A stretch of DNA of 64,000 bases, from NCBI RefSeq assembly GCF_000832305.1, contig NZ_CP010536.1, positions 558,001 to 622,000 on the forward strand, in the 5' to 3' direction. The stretch comes from Cupriavidus basilensis. Its GTDB lineage: Bacteria > Pseudomonadota > Gammaproteobacteria > Burkholderiales > Burkholderiaceae. Shown piece after piece: positions 43,811-52,967 of this stretch; position 1 is the first letter of the stretch; every line of letters starts with the position of its first letter. A program made the position numbers and the translations under genes. The notes beneath the pieces are model-generated. The model did no database searches and was not told the origin of the DNA. It was given only the letters and a program-made list of their open reading frames with translations.

Positions 43811-44866
43811 TCAGGCCGGGGCCGAATCGCTCTCGCCGGGCGCAGCCAGCCCGAAGTGCCGGTAGGCGGCGGCCGTGGCCATGCGGCCCCGCGGCGTGCG
43901 CTGCAGGTAGCCCTGCTGGATCAGGAAGGGCTCGAGCACGTCCTCGATGGTGTCGCGCTCTTCGCCGATGGCGGCAGCCAGGTTATCCACGCCCACCGGG
44001 CCGCCGCTGAACTTGAGCAGGATCGCTTCCAGCAGTTTGCGGTCCATCAGGTCGAAGCCGACCGCGTCCACGTCGAGCATGGCGAGCGCGGCGTCCGCGA
44101 TGGTGCGAGTGATGTTTCCGTCCCCCTTGACCTCCGCAAAGTCGCGCACGCGGCGCAGCAGCCGGTTGGCGATCCGTGGCGTGCCGCGCGCGCGGCGGGC
44201 GATTTCCAGCGCGCCCAGCGGGTCGATGCGGGCACCCAGCAACTGGGCGGAGCGCGTGACGATGCGCGAGAGTTCCTCGGCGGTGTAGAACTCCAGCCGC
44301 GCCACGATGCCGAAGCGGTCGCGCAGCGGGTTGGTCAGCATGCCCGCGCGGGTGGTGGCGCCGACCAGCGTGAAGGGTTGCAGGTCCAGTTTGACCGAGC
44401 GTGCGGCCGGGCCTTCGCCGATCATGATATCGATCTGGTAGTCCTCGAGTGCCGGGTACAGGATTTCCTCGACGACCGGAGATAGTCGGTGGATTTCGTC
44501 GATGAACAGGACGTCGTTGGCTTCCAGGTTGGTCAGAAGCGCCGCCAGGTCGCCCGGGCGCTCCAGCACCGGGCCGGAGGTCTGGCGCAGGTTGACGCCC
44601 ATCTCGCGGGCGATGATGTGCGCCAGCGTGGTCTTGCCCAGCCCCGGCGGCCCGAACAGCAGTACGTGATCGAGCGCTTCGCGCCGGTTGCGCGCGGCGT
44701 GCATGAAGATGTCTAGCTGGCCGCGCACTTTTTCCTGGCCGACGTATTCGTCGAGCAGCTTGGGTCGCAGCGCCCGCTCGAAGGCCTCCTCGTTGGGGGA
44801 GACTGCGGTGGGGGCGATCACGCGATCGGCGCCCCGCTCGGTGGCTAGCTTGTCGGTTTCGATCAT
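43811..44866 (-). CDS. ruvB: Holliday junction branch migration helicase RuvB
   Basis: The AAA+ motor that drives branch migration with RuvA. Of 351 aa, it has Walker [16 protein letters not shown], Walker [18 protein letters not shown], sensor GATTRAGML and the C-terminal winged helix ending [22 protein letters not shown]. It lies 127 bp downstream of ruvA. Confidence 0.98.
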   Translation of the reverse strand: MIETDKLATERGADRVIAPTAVSPNEEAFERALRPKLLDEYVGQEKVRGQLDIFMHAARNRREALDHVLLFGPPGLGKTTLAHIIAREMGVNLRQTSGPVLERPGDLAALLTNLEANDVLFIDEIHRLSPVVEEILYPALEDYQIDIMIGEGPAARSVKLDLQPFTLVGATTRAGMLTNPLRDRFGIVARLEFYTAEELSRIVTRSAQLLGARIDPLGALEIARRARGTPRIANRLLRRVRDFAEVKGDGNITRTIADAALAMLDVDAVGFDLMDRKLLEAILLKFSGGPVGVDNLAAAIGEERDTIEDVLEPFLIQQGYLQRTPRGRMATAAAYRHFGLAAPGESDSAPA

Positions 44867-44993
44867 GTTACGGATGCGGGCAAAGTGGTTGGATTGTAGC
44901 CCTTCCGGGCGTGGCGCCGGCCGCGCGAGTCCTGCGCACGCCGCGCAGGCTCAGCGCCGGGAGCGTCCTTGGCCTGCCCGTGATCCGGCCGGG

Positions 44994-45575
44994 TCAACCT
45001 TTGGATAGCGATTTCAGCGCCATCTTGATGCCGTCGGACACGCCGGTGCCTGCGGGCACCGGCTTGATCGCCAACGCCGCCTCTTTCTCCGAGTAGCCGA
45101 GCGCAAGCAGCGCGTTGAGGATGTCGACGGCGTTGTCGTGCACCGGCGTGCTGCCGGGCGCTGCCCCAAGCTCGGCGCCCAGCTTGCCCTTGAGTTCGAG
45201 CAGCAGGCGCTCGGCGGTCTTCTTGCCGATGCCCGGCACGCGCGTCAGCCGTCCGGCTTCCTGCAGCGTGATGGCCTGCGCCAGCTCGCTGACTGACATG
45301 CCGGAGAGCACCGCCAGCGCCATGCGCGCGCCGATGCCGGTGATCTTGATCAGCTCGCGGAAGGTGTTGCGCTCGGTGGCGCTGCCAAAGCCGTACAGCA
45401 GGTGCGCGTCCTCGCGCACGATCTGCTGGGTCAGCAGGGTGACGGGATGGCCAACGGCGGGCAGGTTGTAGAAGGTGCTCATCGGCACGTCGATCTCGTA
45501 GCCGACGCCGTGGCAATCGACCAGCAGGTGCGGGGGATTTTTCTCGATGAGGGTGCCGGCGATGCGTCCGATCAT
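44994..45575 (-). CDS. ruvA: Holliday junction branch migration protein RuvA
   Basis: Tetrameric Holliday-junction-binding subunit, 193 aa. It opens [31 protein letters not shown], has paired helix-hairpin-helix motifs ([36 protein letters not shown]), and the C-terminal domain that contacts RuvB ([16 protein letters not shown]). It stands between ruvB and a glycerophosphodiesterase gene. Confidence 0.97.
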   Translation of the reverse strand: MIGRIAGTLIEKNPPHLLVDCHGVGYEIDVPMSTFYNLPAVGHPVTLLTQQIVREDAHLLYGFGSATERNTFRELIKITGIGARMALAVLSGMSVSELAQAITLQEAGRLTRVPGIGKKTAERLLLELKGKLGAELGAAPGSTPVHDNAVDILNALLALGYSEKEAALAIKPVPAGTGVSDGIKMALKSLSKG

Positions 45576-45734
45576 GGTGTAGTGTCTGCAGCGAATTACG
45601 GCGCGCGCGCCGGGATGGGAAGGGAGTGCGGCGGCGGCCAGCGCGGGGGAAGGCCCGCCATCGCGAAGGCCGCCAGTGTAGCCCAGCGTACGGCGTACCG
45701 GCGCGGCGGTGCCACATTGGCCATCGACTATCGA

Positions 45735-46922
45735 CTATCGGCCCGGCGTATCCACCGCCTGGCGTCCCAGCGCGGGATCGTCGGTGAAAAAGCCATCGAT
45801 GCCGGCGGCGAGGAAGGCTTGCACCTCGCGCACCATGCCGCTGGGGCTGCGCGTGGCATCGCCGCCGCCGGTGCGCAGGTTGCGCGGCAGGAAGGTGTTC
45901 TCAGGACGGAAGGTATAGGGATGGACCAGCAAGCCTGCCGCATGCGCGTTGCGCACCAGCGCGGTCGGCGTGCCGAGGTTGCCGTTGGCGTCGCGGGGCA
46001 CCACGCTGGACTTCTCCGGGCCGATGCCGTTGGCGTAGCTGGCTACTTCGCGCAAGCCGATCGGCGTCATCATGTCGGCGTAGGTGCGGGTGTCGCCGGC
46101 CAGGCGCCAGTCGGCAGGCCGGTTCTTCGCGCCGCCCATCAATTGGATCAGCTTCACATTGGGCATGCCCTGGGCCAGGCGCTGGTGCATCTCGCGCAAG
46201 TTGCCGGTCTCGAAGGACTGCACGAACACCGGCGCGCTGCGCGTGTACGCATGGGCTTGCAGCGTGGCCACCAGCTTCTCCTCCAGCGGCAGGCCGATGC
46301 CGCGGAAATAGCTCGGATGCTTGGTTTCCGGGTACAGGCCGATCACGCGCCCGCTGTGTTGCGATGCCTTGGCCACCAGGTCGATGATTTCGTCGAAGGT
46401 GGGAATCTCGAACTTGTCGTTGTACTGGGTATTGGCCTTGCGCACCTGCGCGATACGCTCGCGCGCGCGCAGCGTCTTGAGCTCGGCCAGCGTGAAGTCT
46501 TCGGTGAACCAGCCATCCAGGCGTTCGCCGTCGATCACCTTGACGCGCTTGCGGCTGGCGAACTGGGGCAGCTCAGCCACGTTGGTCGTGGTGCCGATTT
46601 CGTTCTCGTGCCGGGCCACCAGTACGCCGTCGCGCGTCATCACCAGGTCGGGCTCCACCACGTCGGCACCGTCGTCGATGGCGCGTTGGTAGGACGCCAG
46701 CGTGTGCTCAGGGCGCAGCGCGCTAGCGCCGCGATGCCCGATCACCAGCGCCTTGGGCACGGCCGGAGCCGGGCCAGGGGCCGGGGCTGCCGGGCCTGTG
46801 GCCACGGGCGGCGGCGCCGCGCAGCCGGCGAGAACCGCGGCGGCCAGCGCGGACAACAGCGCCGGCAGGTGAGCGGGGCGGGGCGGATTCAAGGCGCGGA
46901 ACGTGCGAGGCGAGCGGAGCAT
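45735..46922 (-). CDS. glpQ: glycerophosphodiester phosphodiesterase, lipoprotein
   Basis: Hydrolyses glycerophosphodiesters to glycerol-3-phosphate and an alcohol. The 395-aa protein has a lipobox AVLAGC (Cys34), so it is exported and probably anchored. The catalytic HRGA motif is in VIGHRGASALRPEHTLASYQRAIDDGADVVEPDLVMTRDGVLVARHE, with the Glu/Asp metal ligands; WFTEDFTLAELKTL and GLYPETKHPSYF follow as in GlpQ. It is inserted between ruvC and ruvA on the same strand. Confidence 0.93.
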   Translation of the reverse strand: MLRSPRTFRALNPPRPAHLPALLSALAAAVLAGCAAPPPVATGPAAPAPGPAPAVPKALVIGHRGASALRPEHTLASYQRAIDDGADVVEPDLVMTRDGVLVARHENEIGTTTNVAELPQFASRKRVKVIDGERLDGWFTEDFTLAELKTLRARERIAQVRKANTQYNDKFEIPTFDEIIDLVAKASQHSGRVIGLYPETKHPSYFRGIGLPLEEKLVATLQAHAYTRSAPVFVQSFETGNLREMHQRLAQGMPNVKLIQLMGGAKNRPADWRLAGDTRTYADMMTPIGLREVASYANGIGPEKSSVVPRDANGNLGTPTALVRNAHAAGLLVHPYTFRPENTFLPRNLRTGGGDATRSPSGMVREVQAFLAAGIDGFFTDDPALGRQAVDTPGR

Positions 46923-47000
46923 GCGGCATCCTTTGACGAGCGATTGCTCGATTGTAAGAGACCTGAAGGTGCAAGCGGCTGCTTGGCCGCCTGGGCTCGC

Positions 47001-47546
47001 TCAGCCGATCAGGCGCCCACGCCGCACCCGCATGCCCTTGCGCGCCAGGTCCGGGGCCAGGCCGGTCAGGGCGGTGAGCGTGTTGCTGCCATTGGCATGG
47101 CAGATTGCCATGCCCAGGGCATCCGCCGCGTCGGAACTGGGGCGTCCCGTCAGGCTCAACAGGCGCATCACCATTTCCTGCACCTGCTCCTTGTTGGCGC
47201 GGCCGTAGCCGACCACCGCCACCTTCAGCTGAAGTGCCGTGTACTCGAACACCGGCAGGCCATGCGTGACCAGCCCGCAGATCGCCGCGCCGCGGGCCTG
47301 GCCCAGCAGTAGCGTGGATTGTGGGTTGACGTTGACGAACACCTTCTCGATTGCGGCGCAATCGGGCGCGTAGGTGCGGGTGACTTCGCTGATGCCGTCG
47401 AAGAGGGTTTTCAGCCTTGCCGGCAGGCCGCTGTCGCCGTCGCTCTTGATGGTGCCGGAGGCGATGTAGGTTAGCTTGTTGCCGTGCTTTTCCAGCACGC
47501 CGAAGCCGGTGGTACGCAGGCCGGGGTCGATGCCGAGGATACGCAT
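47001..47546 (-). CDS. ruvC: crossover junction endodeoxyribonuclease RuvC
   Basis: Cleaves Holliday junctions together with RuvAB. The 181-aa sequence has the RNase-H-like acidic residues in [25 protein letters not shown] and [17 protein letters not shown]. It starts at 47546 and lies about 80 bp upstream of the glycerophosphodiesterase gene. Confidence 0.97.
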   Translation of the reverse strand: MRILGIDPGLRTTGFGVLEKHGNKLTYIASGTIKSDGDSGLPARLKTLFDGISEVTRTYAPDCAAIEKVFVNVNPQSTLLLGQARGAAICGLVTHGLPVFEYTALQLKVAVVGYGRANKEQVQEMVMRLLSLTGRPSSDAADALGMAICHANGSNTLTALTGLAPDLARKGMRVRRGRLIG

Positions 47547-47643
47547 GGGGGTTGGGCTCGGCTTTTAATGGGTGATGGGGGGATTGTAACGTTGGGAGGG
47601 TAGGGGCTACTGCTACTTTGACTGTAACGGCCTGAAGTCAAAA

Positions 47644-47673
47644 GCAACTGCAACTGCAACTGCAACTGCAACT
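47644..47673. repeat. tandem hexanucleotide repeat (GCAACT)5
   Basis: Five exact copies of GCAACT run head to tail, followed by GCAG. Copy number is likely to vary among strains by slippage. It is too short and regular for a CRISPR array. Confidence 0.9.
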
Positions 47674-47702
47674 GCAGTTTCACCACCCCTGCGGGGCGGC
47701 GA

Positions 47703-47732
47703 CCTACTTTTTTGTCTTGCCAAAAAAGTAGG
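47703..47732. repeat. 12-bp palindrome with T6/A6 arms
   Basis: CCTACTTTTTTG (47703-47714) and CAAAAAAGTAGG (47721-47732) are exact reverse complements around TCTTGC. Similar GGCGACCTAC-type elements recur in Burkholderiales genomes as far as I recall, so it may belong to a dispersed family. The preceding CCCCTGCGGGG is a further palindrome. Confidence 0.8.
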
Positions 47733-47749
47733 CAAAAAAGGCGCGCCGG

Positions 47750-47877
47750 ATGGGGCGACACCCCCTCGGGATTCGGCGAAAAGAGCGGCCGGGACCCAAA
47801 CTCGCATCGCCTTGAGGCGATACTCAGACATGGGTCCCTCTTTTCCGCTCTTTTCGCCGAATCCCGAGGCGCCCCAT
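47750..47877. repeat. large nested inverted repeat (about 128 bp)
   Basis: The outer arms ATGGGGCG (47750-47757) and CGCCCCAT (47870-47877) enclose a perfect 25-bp pair (47764-47788 with 47845-47869), then GGGACCCA/TGGGTCCC (47791-47798 with 47831-47838) and a terminal hairpin (47806-47821). The whole would fold into one long cruciform or RNA hairpin. Such a structure, without coding capacity, resembles a dispersed palindromic repeat or a miniature mobile element. Confidence 0.8.
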
Positions 47878-47987
47878 ACGGCCTTGGCACACCTCCACGG
47901 CTCGCTTCGCATCGCGTTGGGGTGTGGCCCGCCCTTCGGGCGCTTCACACGGCTACATCAATCGGTTGATCTTGCCGCTGGTTGGCT

Positions 47988-48013
47988 CCCCTCTCCCGCT
48001 TGCGGGAGAGGGG
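47988..48013. repeat. second copy of the CCCCTCTCCCGC palindrome
   Basis: CCCCTCTCCCGC-TT-GCGGGAGAGGGG has perfect 12-bp arms and is the same core as the repeat at 5767-5808, where the centre is AA. It lies 60 bp after the purH stop codon on the minus strand. Confidence 0.88.
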
Positions 48014-48072
48014 CCGGGGGAGAGGGCGGGCGCTTGCGATGCCGCGATGCGTTCAAGTGCCCAGCCCGGACC

Positions 48073-49647
48073 TCAATGGCGGAAGTGACGGACGCCCGTC
48101 AACACCATTGCGATATTGCGCTCGTCGGCGGCGGCGATCACTTCGTCGTCGCGCATCGAGCCACCCGGCTGGATGACGCAGGTGGCGCCTGCGTCCACCA
48201 CGACGTCCAGGCCGTCGCGGAACGGGAAGAAGGCGTCCGATGCCACGGCCGAGCCCGCCAGCGTGAGGCCGGCGTTCTGCGCCTTGATGCTGGCGATGCG
48301 GGCCGAGTCAACGCGGCTCATCTGGCCGGCGCCGACACCTAGCGTCATGCCGCCGCCACAGAACACGATGGCGTTCGACTTGACGAACTTGGCCACGCGC
48401 CAGGCGAACATCAGGTCGTCCATTTCCTTGGGCGTGGGCTGGCGCTTGGTCACAACGCGCAGTTCGTCCCGCTGGACGTTCCTGGCGTCGGGGCCTTGCA
48501 CCAGCAGGCCGCCGCCGACGCGCTTGAAGTCATACGGGTTGAGGCCGTTGCCCAGCGGAATTTCCAGCAGGCGCACGTTTTGCTTGGCAGCAAACACGGC
48601 GCGCGCGCCGGCGCTGAACGACGGGGCGATCAGCACCTCGACGAACTGCTTGGCCACGGCTTGGGCGGCGGCTTCGTCCAGCTCGACGTTGAAGGCGATG
48701 ATGCCGCCGAAGGCCGAGGTCGAGTCGGTCTTGAGGGCTTTTTCGTAGGCTTCCAGCGCGTTGGCGCCGACTGCCACGCCGCACGGGTTGGCGTGCTTGA
48801 TGATCACGCAGGCCGCGCCGGTGGCAGCGCCGAAGGTCTTGACGCATTCCCATGCCGCATCGGCGTCGGCGATGTTGTTGTACGACAGTTCCTTGCCTTG
48901 CAACTGTGTGTAGTTGGCCAGCGCGCCGTCGGAGGCTTTCAGGTCGCGGTAGAAGGCGGCCGACTGGTGCGGATTCTCGCCATAGCGCATTTCCTGCACC
49001 TTCTCGAAGGCCAGGTTCAGCGTCTGCGGGTAGGCGCTGCGGGTCTGGTGCGCCTTGTCCGCGCCGAGGCTGGTCAGGTAGTTGGTGATGGCGCCGTCGT
49101 ACTGCGCGGTGTGGGCGAACACCTTGGTGGCCAGGCGGAAGTTGGTGTCGTAGCCGACGCTGTTGGCGTTGGCGCGCATTTCTTCCAGCACCGGCGCGTA
49201 GTCGGCCGGGTCCACGATGACGGTGACGTCGCGGTGGTTCTTGGCGGCCGAGCGCAGCATGGTGGGGCCGCCGATGTCGATGTTCTCGATGGCGTCCGGC
49301 AGGGAGCAGTCATCCTTGGCCACGGTTTGCTGGAACGGGTACAGGTTCACGACCAGCAGGTCGATGGTGGGGATGTTGTGCTCGGCGAGCGCTGCCATGT
49401 GCTCGGGCAGGTCGCGGCGGGCCAGGATGCCGCCGTGCACCTTCGGGTGCAGGGTCTTGACGCGGCCATCGAGCATTTCGGGGAAACCGGTGTAGTCGGC
49501 CACCTCCGTGACGGGCAGGCCGGCATCGGCCAGCAGCTTGGCGGTGCCGCCGGTGGAGAGCAGCGCGACGCCGAGCGAGTTGAGCTCGCGGGCAAATTCG
49601 ACGATGCCGGTCTTGTCGGATACGGAGAGGAGGGCTTGCTTGATCAT
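48073..49647 (-). CDS. purH: bifunctional AICAR transformylase / IMP cyclohydrolase
   Basis: The last two steps of de novo IMP synthesis in one 524-aa protein. The cyclohydrolase half starts [19 protein letters not shown] and includes [11 protein letters not shown] and [14 protein letters not shown]; the transformylase half includes [11 protein letters not shown] and GFNVELD-type and [13 protein letters not shown] segments. ATG 49647 is chosen over an in-frame site at 49668 because relatives begin MIKQALLS. It lies just downstream of fis. Confidence 0.97.
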   Translation of the reverse strand: MIKQALLSVSDKTGIVEFARELNSLGVALLSTGGTAKLLADAGLPVTEVADYTGFPEMLDGRVKTLHPKVHGGILARRDLPEHMAALAEHNIPTIDLLVVNLYPFQQTVAKDDCSLPDAIENIDIGGPTMLRSAAKNHRDVTVIVDPADYAPVLEEMRANANSVGYDTNFRLATKVFAHTAQYDGAITNYLTSLGADKAHQTRSAYPQTLNLAFEKVQEMRYGENPHQSAAFYRDLKASDGALANYTQLQGKELSYNNIADADAAWECVKTFGAATGAACVIIKHANPCGVAVGANALEAYEKALKTDSTSAFGGIIAFNVELDEAAAQAVAKQFVEVLIAPSFSAGARAVFAAKQNVRLLEIPLGNGLNPYDFKRVGGGLLVQGPDARNVQRDELRVVTKRQPTPKEMDDLMFAWRVAKFVKSNAIVFCGGGMTLGVGAGQMSRVDSARIASIKAQNAGLTLAGSAVASDAFFPFRDGLDVVVDAGATCVIQPGGSMRDDEVIAAADERNIAMVLTGVRHFRH

Positions 49648-49664
49648 GGCTATGGGGAGACGCT

Positions 49665-49898
49665 TCAAAGTAAACCGTGCTGCTGCAACTTCTTGCGCAG
49701 CGTATTGCGATTGATGCCCAGGTAGGCGGCCGCGAGCGACTGGTTGCGCTCGGCGCGCGCCATCACTGCTTCCAGCAGCGGCCGTTCCACGGCTTCGAGC
49801 ACCATGTTGTACATATTCGACGGCTCTTCACCGTCCAGGTCGCGAAAGTAGGCACCCAGGCTGTCCCGGATGCACTGGTCGATAGCGTTGCGGCTCAT
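49665..49898 (-). CDS. fis: nucleoid protein Fis
   Basis: A 77-aa DNA-bending protein. The C-terminal helix-turn-helix reads [26 protein letters not shown], essentially identical to Fis and the NtrC C terminus. It is shorter than E. coli Fis (98 aa), as is usual in betaproteobacteria. Its start overlaps the dusB stop by 4 bp (ATGA), the conserved dusB-fis operon. Confidence 0.95.
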   Translation of the reverse strand: MSRNAIDQCIRDSLGAYFRDLDGEEPSNMYNMVLEAVERPLLEAVMARAERNQSLAAAYLGINRNTLRKKLQQHGLL

Positions 49899-50989
49899 GC
49901 GGCAAGCAACTCCCCGTTATTGTTGTTGTTCGACTTGTTGCGTTTCTCGTCGTCGGCGTCATCCGTGCCGTGCGCGCCGTCTTCCACGTAGACCAGGCGC
50001 TCGGACAGCAGCGCCTGCTCATCGAAGAACTCGTTGACCGCGGCAAGCTGGGCCGTGGTGCTGTCCAGCGTGTTCATGCGGTGGCGGAACAGGTTGGCGC
50101 CGGCCAGGCCGCGCGTGTACCAGGCAATGTGCTTGCGCGCGGTGCGCACGCCGGTAAACTCGCCGTAGAAGTCGTAGTGGTCTTCCAGGTGCGCGTTCAT
50201 GATGGCGCGGATCTCGGCCACTTCCGGCGACGGCAGCAGCTCGCCGGTGGCCAGGTAGTGCTCGATCTCGCGGAACAGCCAGGGCCGGCCCTGCGCCGCG
50301 CGGCCGATCATGATGGCGTCGGCGCCGGTCACGGCCAGCACATGCTTGGCTTTTTGCGGCGTGGTGACGTCGCCATTGGCGACCACGGGGATGGAGAGCG
50401 CCGCCTTGACCGCCGCAATGGTCTCGTACTCGGCTTCGCCCTTGTACAGGTCGGCGCGCGTGCGCCCGTGCACGGTGAGCATGCTGATGCCGGCGTCTTC
50501 CACCATGCGCGCGATGCGAAGCGCATTGCGGTTCTGGCGGTCCCAGCCGGTACGGATCTTGAGCGTGACAGGCACGCGCGGATCGACCTCGGCCACGGCG
50601 GCGACCACCGCCTGGACGATGCGCAGCACCAGCGGCTCGTTTTGCAGCAGCGCCGAGCCGGCGGCCACATTGCACACCTTCTTGGCCGGGCAGCCCATGT
50701 TGATGTCGATGATCTGCGCGCCGCGCTCCACGTTGTGGCGCGCGGCCTGCGCCATCATGGCCGGCTCGGCGCCGGCGATCTGCACCGCGATGGGCTCGAC
50801 TTCGCCCGTGTGGTTGGCGCGCCGCATGGTCTTTTCGCTCTTCCACAGCTGTGCGTTGGAGGCGACCATTTCGGACACCGCATAGCCCGCCCCCAGCCGT
50901 TTGCACAGCTGGCGGAATGGCCGGTCCGTCACACCGGCCATGGGCGCGACGAACAGGTTGTTGCGGAGTTGGTGCGGTCCGATTTGCAC
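49895..50989 (-). CDS. dusB: tRNA-dihydrouridine synthase B
   Basis: An FMN enzyme that reduces uridine in the tRNA D-loop. Of 364 aa, it shows APMAGVTDRPFRQLC, INMGCPAKKVCNVAAGSALLQN with the catalytic Cys, and IPVVANGDVTTPQKA. GTG at 50989 makes the protein start VQIGPHQLRNNLFVAPM, like relatives that begin MQIG; the frame also opens to 51070. The 9-bp sequence TAGCGACTG occurs three times immediately upstream of this start in place of a ribosome-binding site. The C terminus has a run of five Asn. Confidence 0.92.
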   Translation of the reverse strand: MQIGPHQLRNNLFVAPMAGVTDRPFRQLCKRLGAGYAVSEMVASNAQLWKSEKTMRRANHTGEVEPIAVQIAGAEPAMMAQAARHNVERGAQIIDINMGCPAKKVCNVAAGSALLQNEPLVLRIVQAVVAAVAEVDPRVPVTLKIRTGWDRQNRNALRIARMVEDAGISMLTVHGRTRADLYKGEAEYETIAAVKAALSIPVVANGDVTTPQKAKHVLAVTGADAIMIGRAAQGRPWLFREIEHYLATGELLPSPEVAEIRAIMNAHLEDHYDFYGEFTGVRTARKHIAWYTRGLAGANLFRHRMNTLDSTTAQLAAVNEFFDEQALLSERLVYVEDGAHGTDDADDEKRNKSNNNNNGELLAA

Positions 50990-50991
50990 GA

Positions 50992-51020
50992 TAGCGACTG
51001 TGTAGCGACTGTAGCGACTG
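50992..51020. repeat. three copies of a 9-bp repeat at the dusB start
   Basis: TAGCGACTG occurs at 50992-51000, 51003-51011 and 51012-51020, so on the dusB strand the reading is CAGTCGCTA three times, ending 2 bp before the GTG start codon. No Shine-Dalgarno sequence is visible between the repeats and the start. Confidence 0.85.
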
Positions 51021-51229
51021 ACGAGGGGCCGCAAGGCGGCCCCGCAACTAGGCAAAAATGAAAATGGCATGCCCTGCCGAAACAGTGCTCGGCGTCATTC
51101 AGTGGACATGTGCGAGGGCAGGATTTTACCGCCAAACGACCCGGGTTGCTCAAGATTTGAGCAAATATTGCACCGGGCCGGATTGCAAACCATGTTGACA
51201 ACTGGGCCGCCGCCGGCCCTTGGCAGCCT

Positions 51230-52477
51230 TTAGCGGCGCATGCCGTACATCATCTGGCGCGCCAGCGTGTCCTTGAGCGGTCCCAGGCAAGCGAGCGCCG
51301 CCAGGGACGCCCCACGCGCGTGGGCAGCGAGCGGGTAGGAAACGCCAAACACCCGCGGCAGCAGGTCAGTCACGCCAATGGTGACGGCCCGATCCAGCTT
51401 TTGCTGCGCCGCAAACGCCTGCAAGGCCTGTGGGCTGCAGTCGGCGCGCAGCGCGAGCGCCAGGGCAAAGGCGTCGCGCAGGCCGAGGTTGAGTCCTTGG
51501 CCTGCTACCGGATGTAGCGTCTGCGCCGCATTGCCGACCGCCACCACGCGGCCCTCCACGGTGACGGGCGCCGCGTTCAGCCCAAGCGGGAAGGCATGGC
51601 GCTTGCCAATGCCGGTGAAGCGGCCCATGCGCGGGCCGAAGGCTTGCTCCAGTTCAGCAAGGAACTCCCCGTCGGGCAGCGCGAGCCGGCGCGCCGCTTG
51701 TTCCGGCGGGCAGCACCAGACCAGGGCGTAGCCGGGCGTGCCGTGTTCTTCATGCGGCAGCAGCGCCAGCGGCCCTTCCTCGGTAAAGCGCTCCCAGGCC
51801 CAGCCGGGCTGCGGACGCGAGCAGCCCACGTGGGCCACGATGGCGGTCTGCCCATAGTCGCGCCGGTATTTTTGCCCCTGCACGCCACGCTCCGCGCGGG
51901 TGGATTGCTGGTGGAACAGGCCGCCTTCGGCCTGCACCACCAGGCGCGCGCCGAAGGCGGCGGGCTGCTGGTCATGCCCATGGCCGCAGAGGCGCACCAG
52001 GCTGGCTGCGGCCGTATCGGGACCCGACTGCTCCAGATGATCGATGCGCGTCTCGTAGACCCGTTCCAGGCGTTCGCCAACTGGGGCGGGGCTGGCCCGG
52101 ACGGCCTGGGCCAGCGCGCGCTCGAGCGCCTCGCACAGCTCGCCGTAGCGCACCACATAGCCCAGCGCGGGTACGTCGTAGTCGTGGCTGTGCAGCTTGA
52201 CGTGGCCGAACCGCCCGCGTTGCGACACATGGATATGCTCGATCGGGGTGACAGAGCGAGGCCACGCGCCGATCTGCTCGAGCAGCTGGCGGCTGCCGTA
52301 CGACAGCGCGATGGCGCGCGGATCGCGGGATGCGCGCGCCGGCGTGGCGGCGTCGATCAAGGTCAGGCGCCATGGGCTCTTGCGCAGCAACAGGCAGGCC
52401 AGCGCGAGGCCTACCGGCCCTGCGCCGACAATGGCGATATCCATGTCCGCAGAGGCGTCAGTGCTTGCCGGGCTCAT
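51230..52477 (-). CDS. ubiH: FAD-dependent monooxygenase, UbiH/UbiF/COQ6 family
   Basis: A ubiquinone-ring hydroxylase by family, 415 aa. The FAD fold starts IAIVGAGPVGLALACLLL; RAIALSYGSRQLLEQIG, and VVAVGNAAQTLHPVAGQGLNLGLRDAFALA (the DG-like second FAD motif) are typical. Which ring position it hydroxylates cannot be told. The start may be 52477 (used here) or 52444 (MDIAIVG). It overlaps the preceding unknown gene and lies downstream of pepP, as in the E. coli pepP-ubiH cluster, which supports the ubiquinone assignment. Confidence 0.85.
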   Translation of the reverse strand: MSPASTDASADMDIAIVGAGPVGLALACLLLRKSPWRLTLIDAATPARASRDPRAIALSYGSRQLLEQIGAWPRSVTPIEHIHVSQRGRFGHVKLHSHDYDVPALGYVVRYGELCEALERALAQAVRASPAPVGERLERVYETRIDHLEQSGPDTAAASLVRLCGHGHDQQPAAFGARLVVQAEGGLFHQQSTRAERGVQGQKYRRDYGQTAIVAHVGCSRPQPGWAWERFTEEGPLALLPHEEHGTPGYALVWCCPPEQAARRLALPDGEFLAELEQAFGPRMGRFTGIGKRHAFPLGLNAAPVTVEGRVVAVGNAAQTLHPVAGQGLNLGLRDAFALALALRADCSPQALQAFAAQQKLDRAVTIGVTDLLPRVFGVSYPLAAHARGASLAALACLGPLKDTLARQMMYGMRR

Positions 52478-52967
52478 GCGCGCTGCCTGGCTGGGCGACG
52501 GGGTTGCTGTCGTTGCCCGCACTGCTCATGGCGCTGGACTGCGCCGGCTGTGCGCCGCGTTTCCAGCAATTGGCGTCAGTGCGGTGCTTGCCCGCCGCCG
52601 CGTCGCTCAGGGCGTTGTCCAGCTTCTGCTGGTTGAAGCCGGGAAACGCCTGCAGGCGTTCCACCAGCGCCGCGTGATTGGCCGCGTCGAGCGGTACCAC
52701 GCAGCCCCGGGGCGTGCCATCGGCCTTGGCGTCTCCCACCAGGATCAGCCAGGCCTTCCCGGCCCATGGCTCGCGGTTCGAGACCCGCACCACCACGCGT
52801 TCGATCACGTCCCATTCGAGCTCTTCACGCTGGCCATCGGGGCGATGCACGACCAGGCGGTCGTCATAGAGGTTGATCACGAACGGTTGCGCGGGATCAA
52901 CCGCGCGCGCGCGGCTGGTCTGCGTGCGCTCGCCGCTCGGAAGTATCTTGCGTAGCCAACCGATCAT
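52458..52967 (-). CDS. uncharacterised 169-aa protein between pepP and ubiH
   Basis: I do not recognise a named family. It starts MIGWLRKILPSGERTQ, a short amphipathic or hydrophobic segment, and has a beta-rich middle (FVINLYDDRLVVHRPDGQREELEWDVIERVVVRVSNREPWAGKAWLILVGD) that looks PH-like, then LQAFPGFNQQKLDNALSDA and a disordered Ser/Ala-rich tail. The start overlaps the pepP stop (ATGA) and the end overlaps the ubiH start by 20 bp, so it is translationally linked to both. A role near ubiquinone synthesis is only a positional guess. Confidence 0.7.
   Translation of the reverse strand: MIGWLRKILPSGERTQTSRARAVDPAQPFVINLYDDRLVVHRPDGQREELEWDVIERVVVRVSNREPWAGKAWLILVGDAKADGTPRGCVVPLDAANHAALVERLQAFPGFNQQKLDNALSDAAAGKHRTDANCWKRGAQPAQSSAMSSAGNDSNPVAQPGSAHEPGKH

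Larger units (their letters stand above)
47547..48072. other. 526-bp repeat-rich intergenic region between ruvC and purH
   Basis: No gene is supported; short frames here overlap palindromes on both strands. It carries five tandem copies of GCAACT, a 12-bp palindrome with T6/A6, a large nested hairpin and a copy of the CCCCTCTCCCGC palindrome, each listed below. This concentration of repeats suggests a recombination- or transposition-prone insertion site for dispersed elements. Confidence 0.7.

Noticed and set aside
45576..45734. LexA box upstream of ruvA
   Set aside because: No CTGT-N8-ACAG-like sequence is visible upstream of ruvA or ruvC, so SOS control is not supported by the sequence.
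47644..47673. Possible CRISPR repeat
   Set aside because: The unit is six bases with no spacers, so it is a simple tandem repeat.
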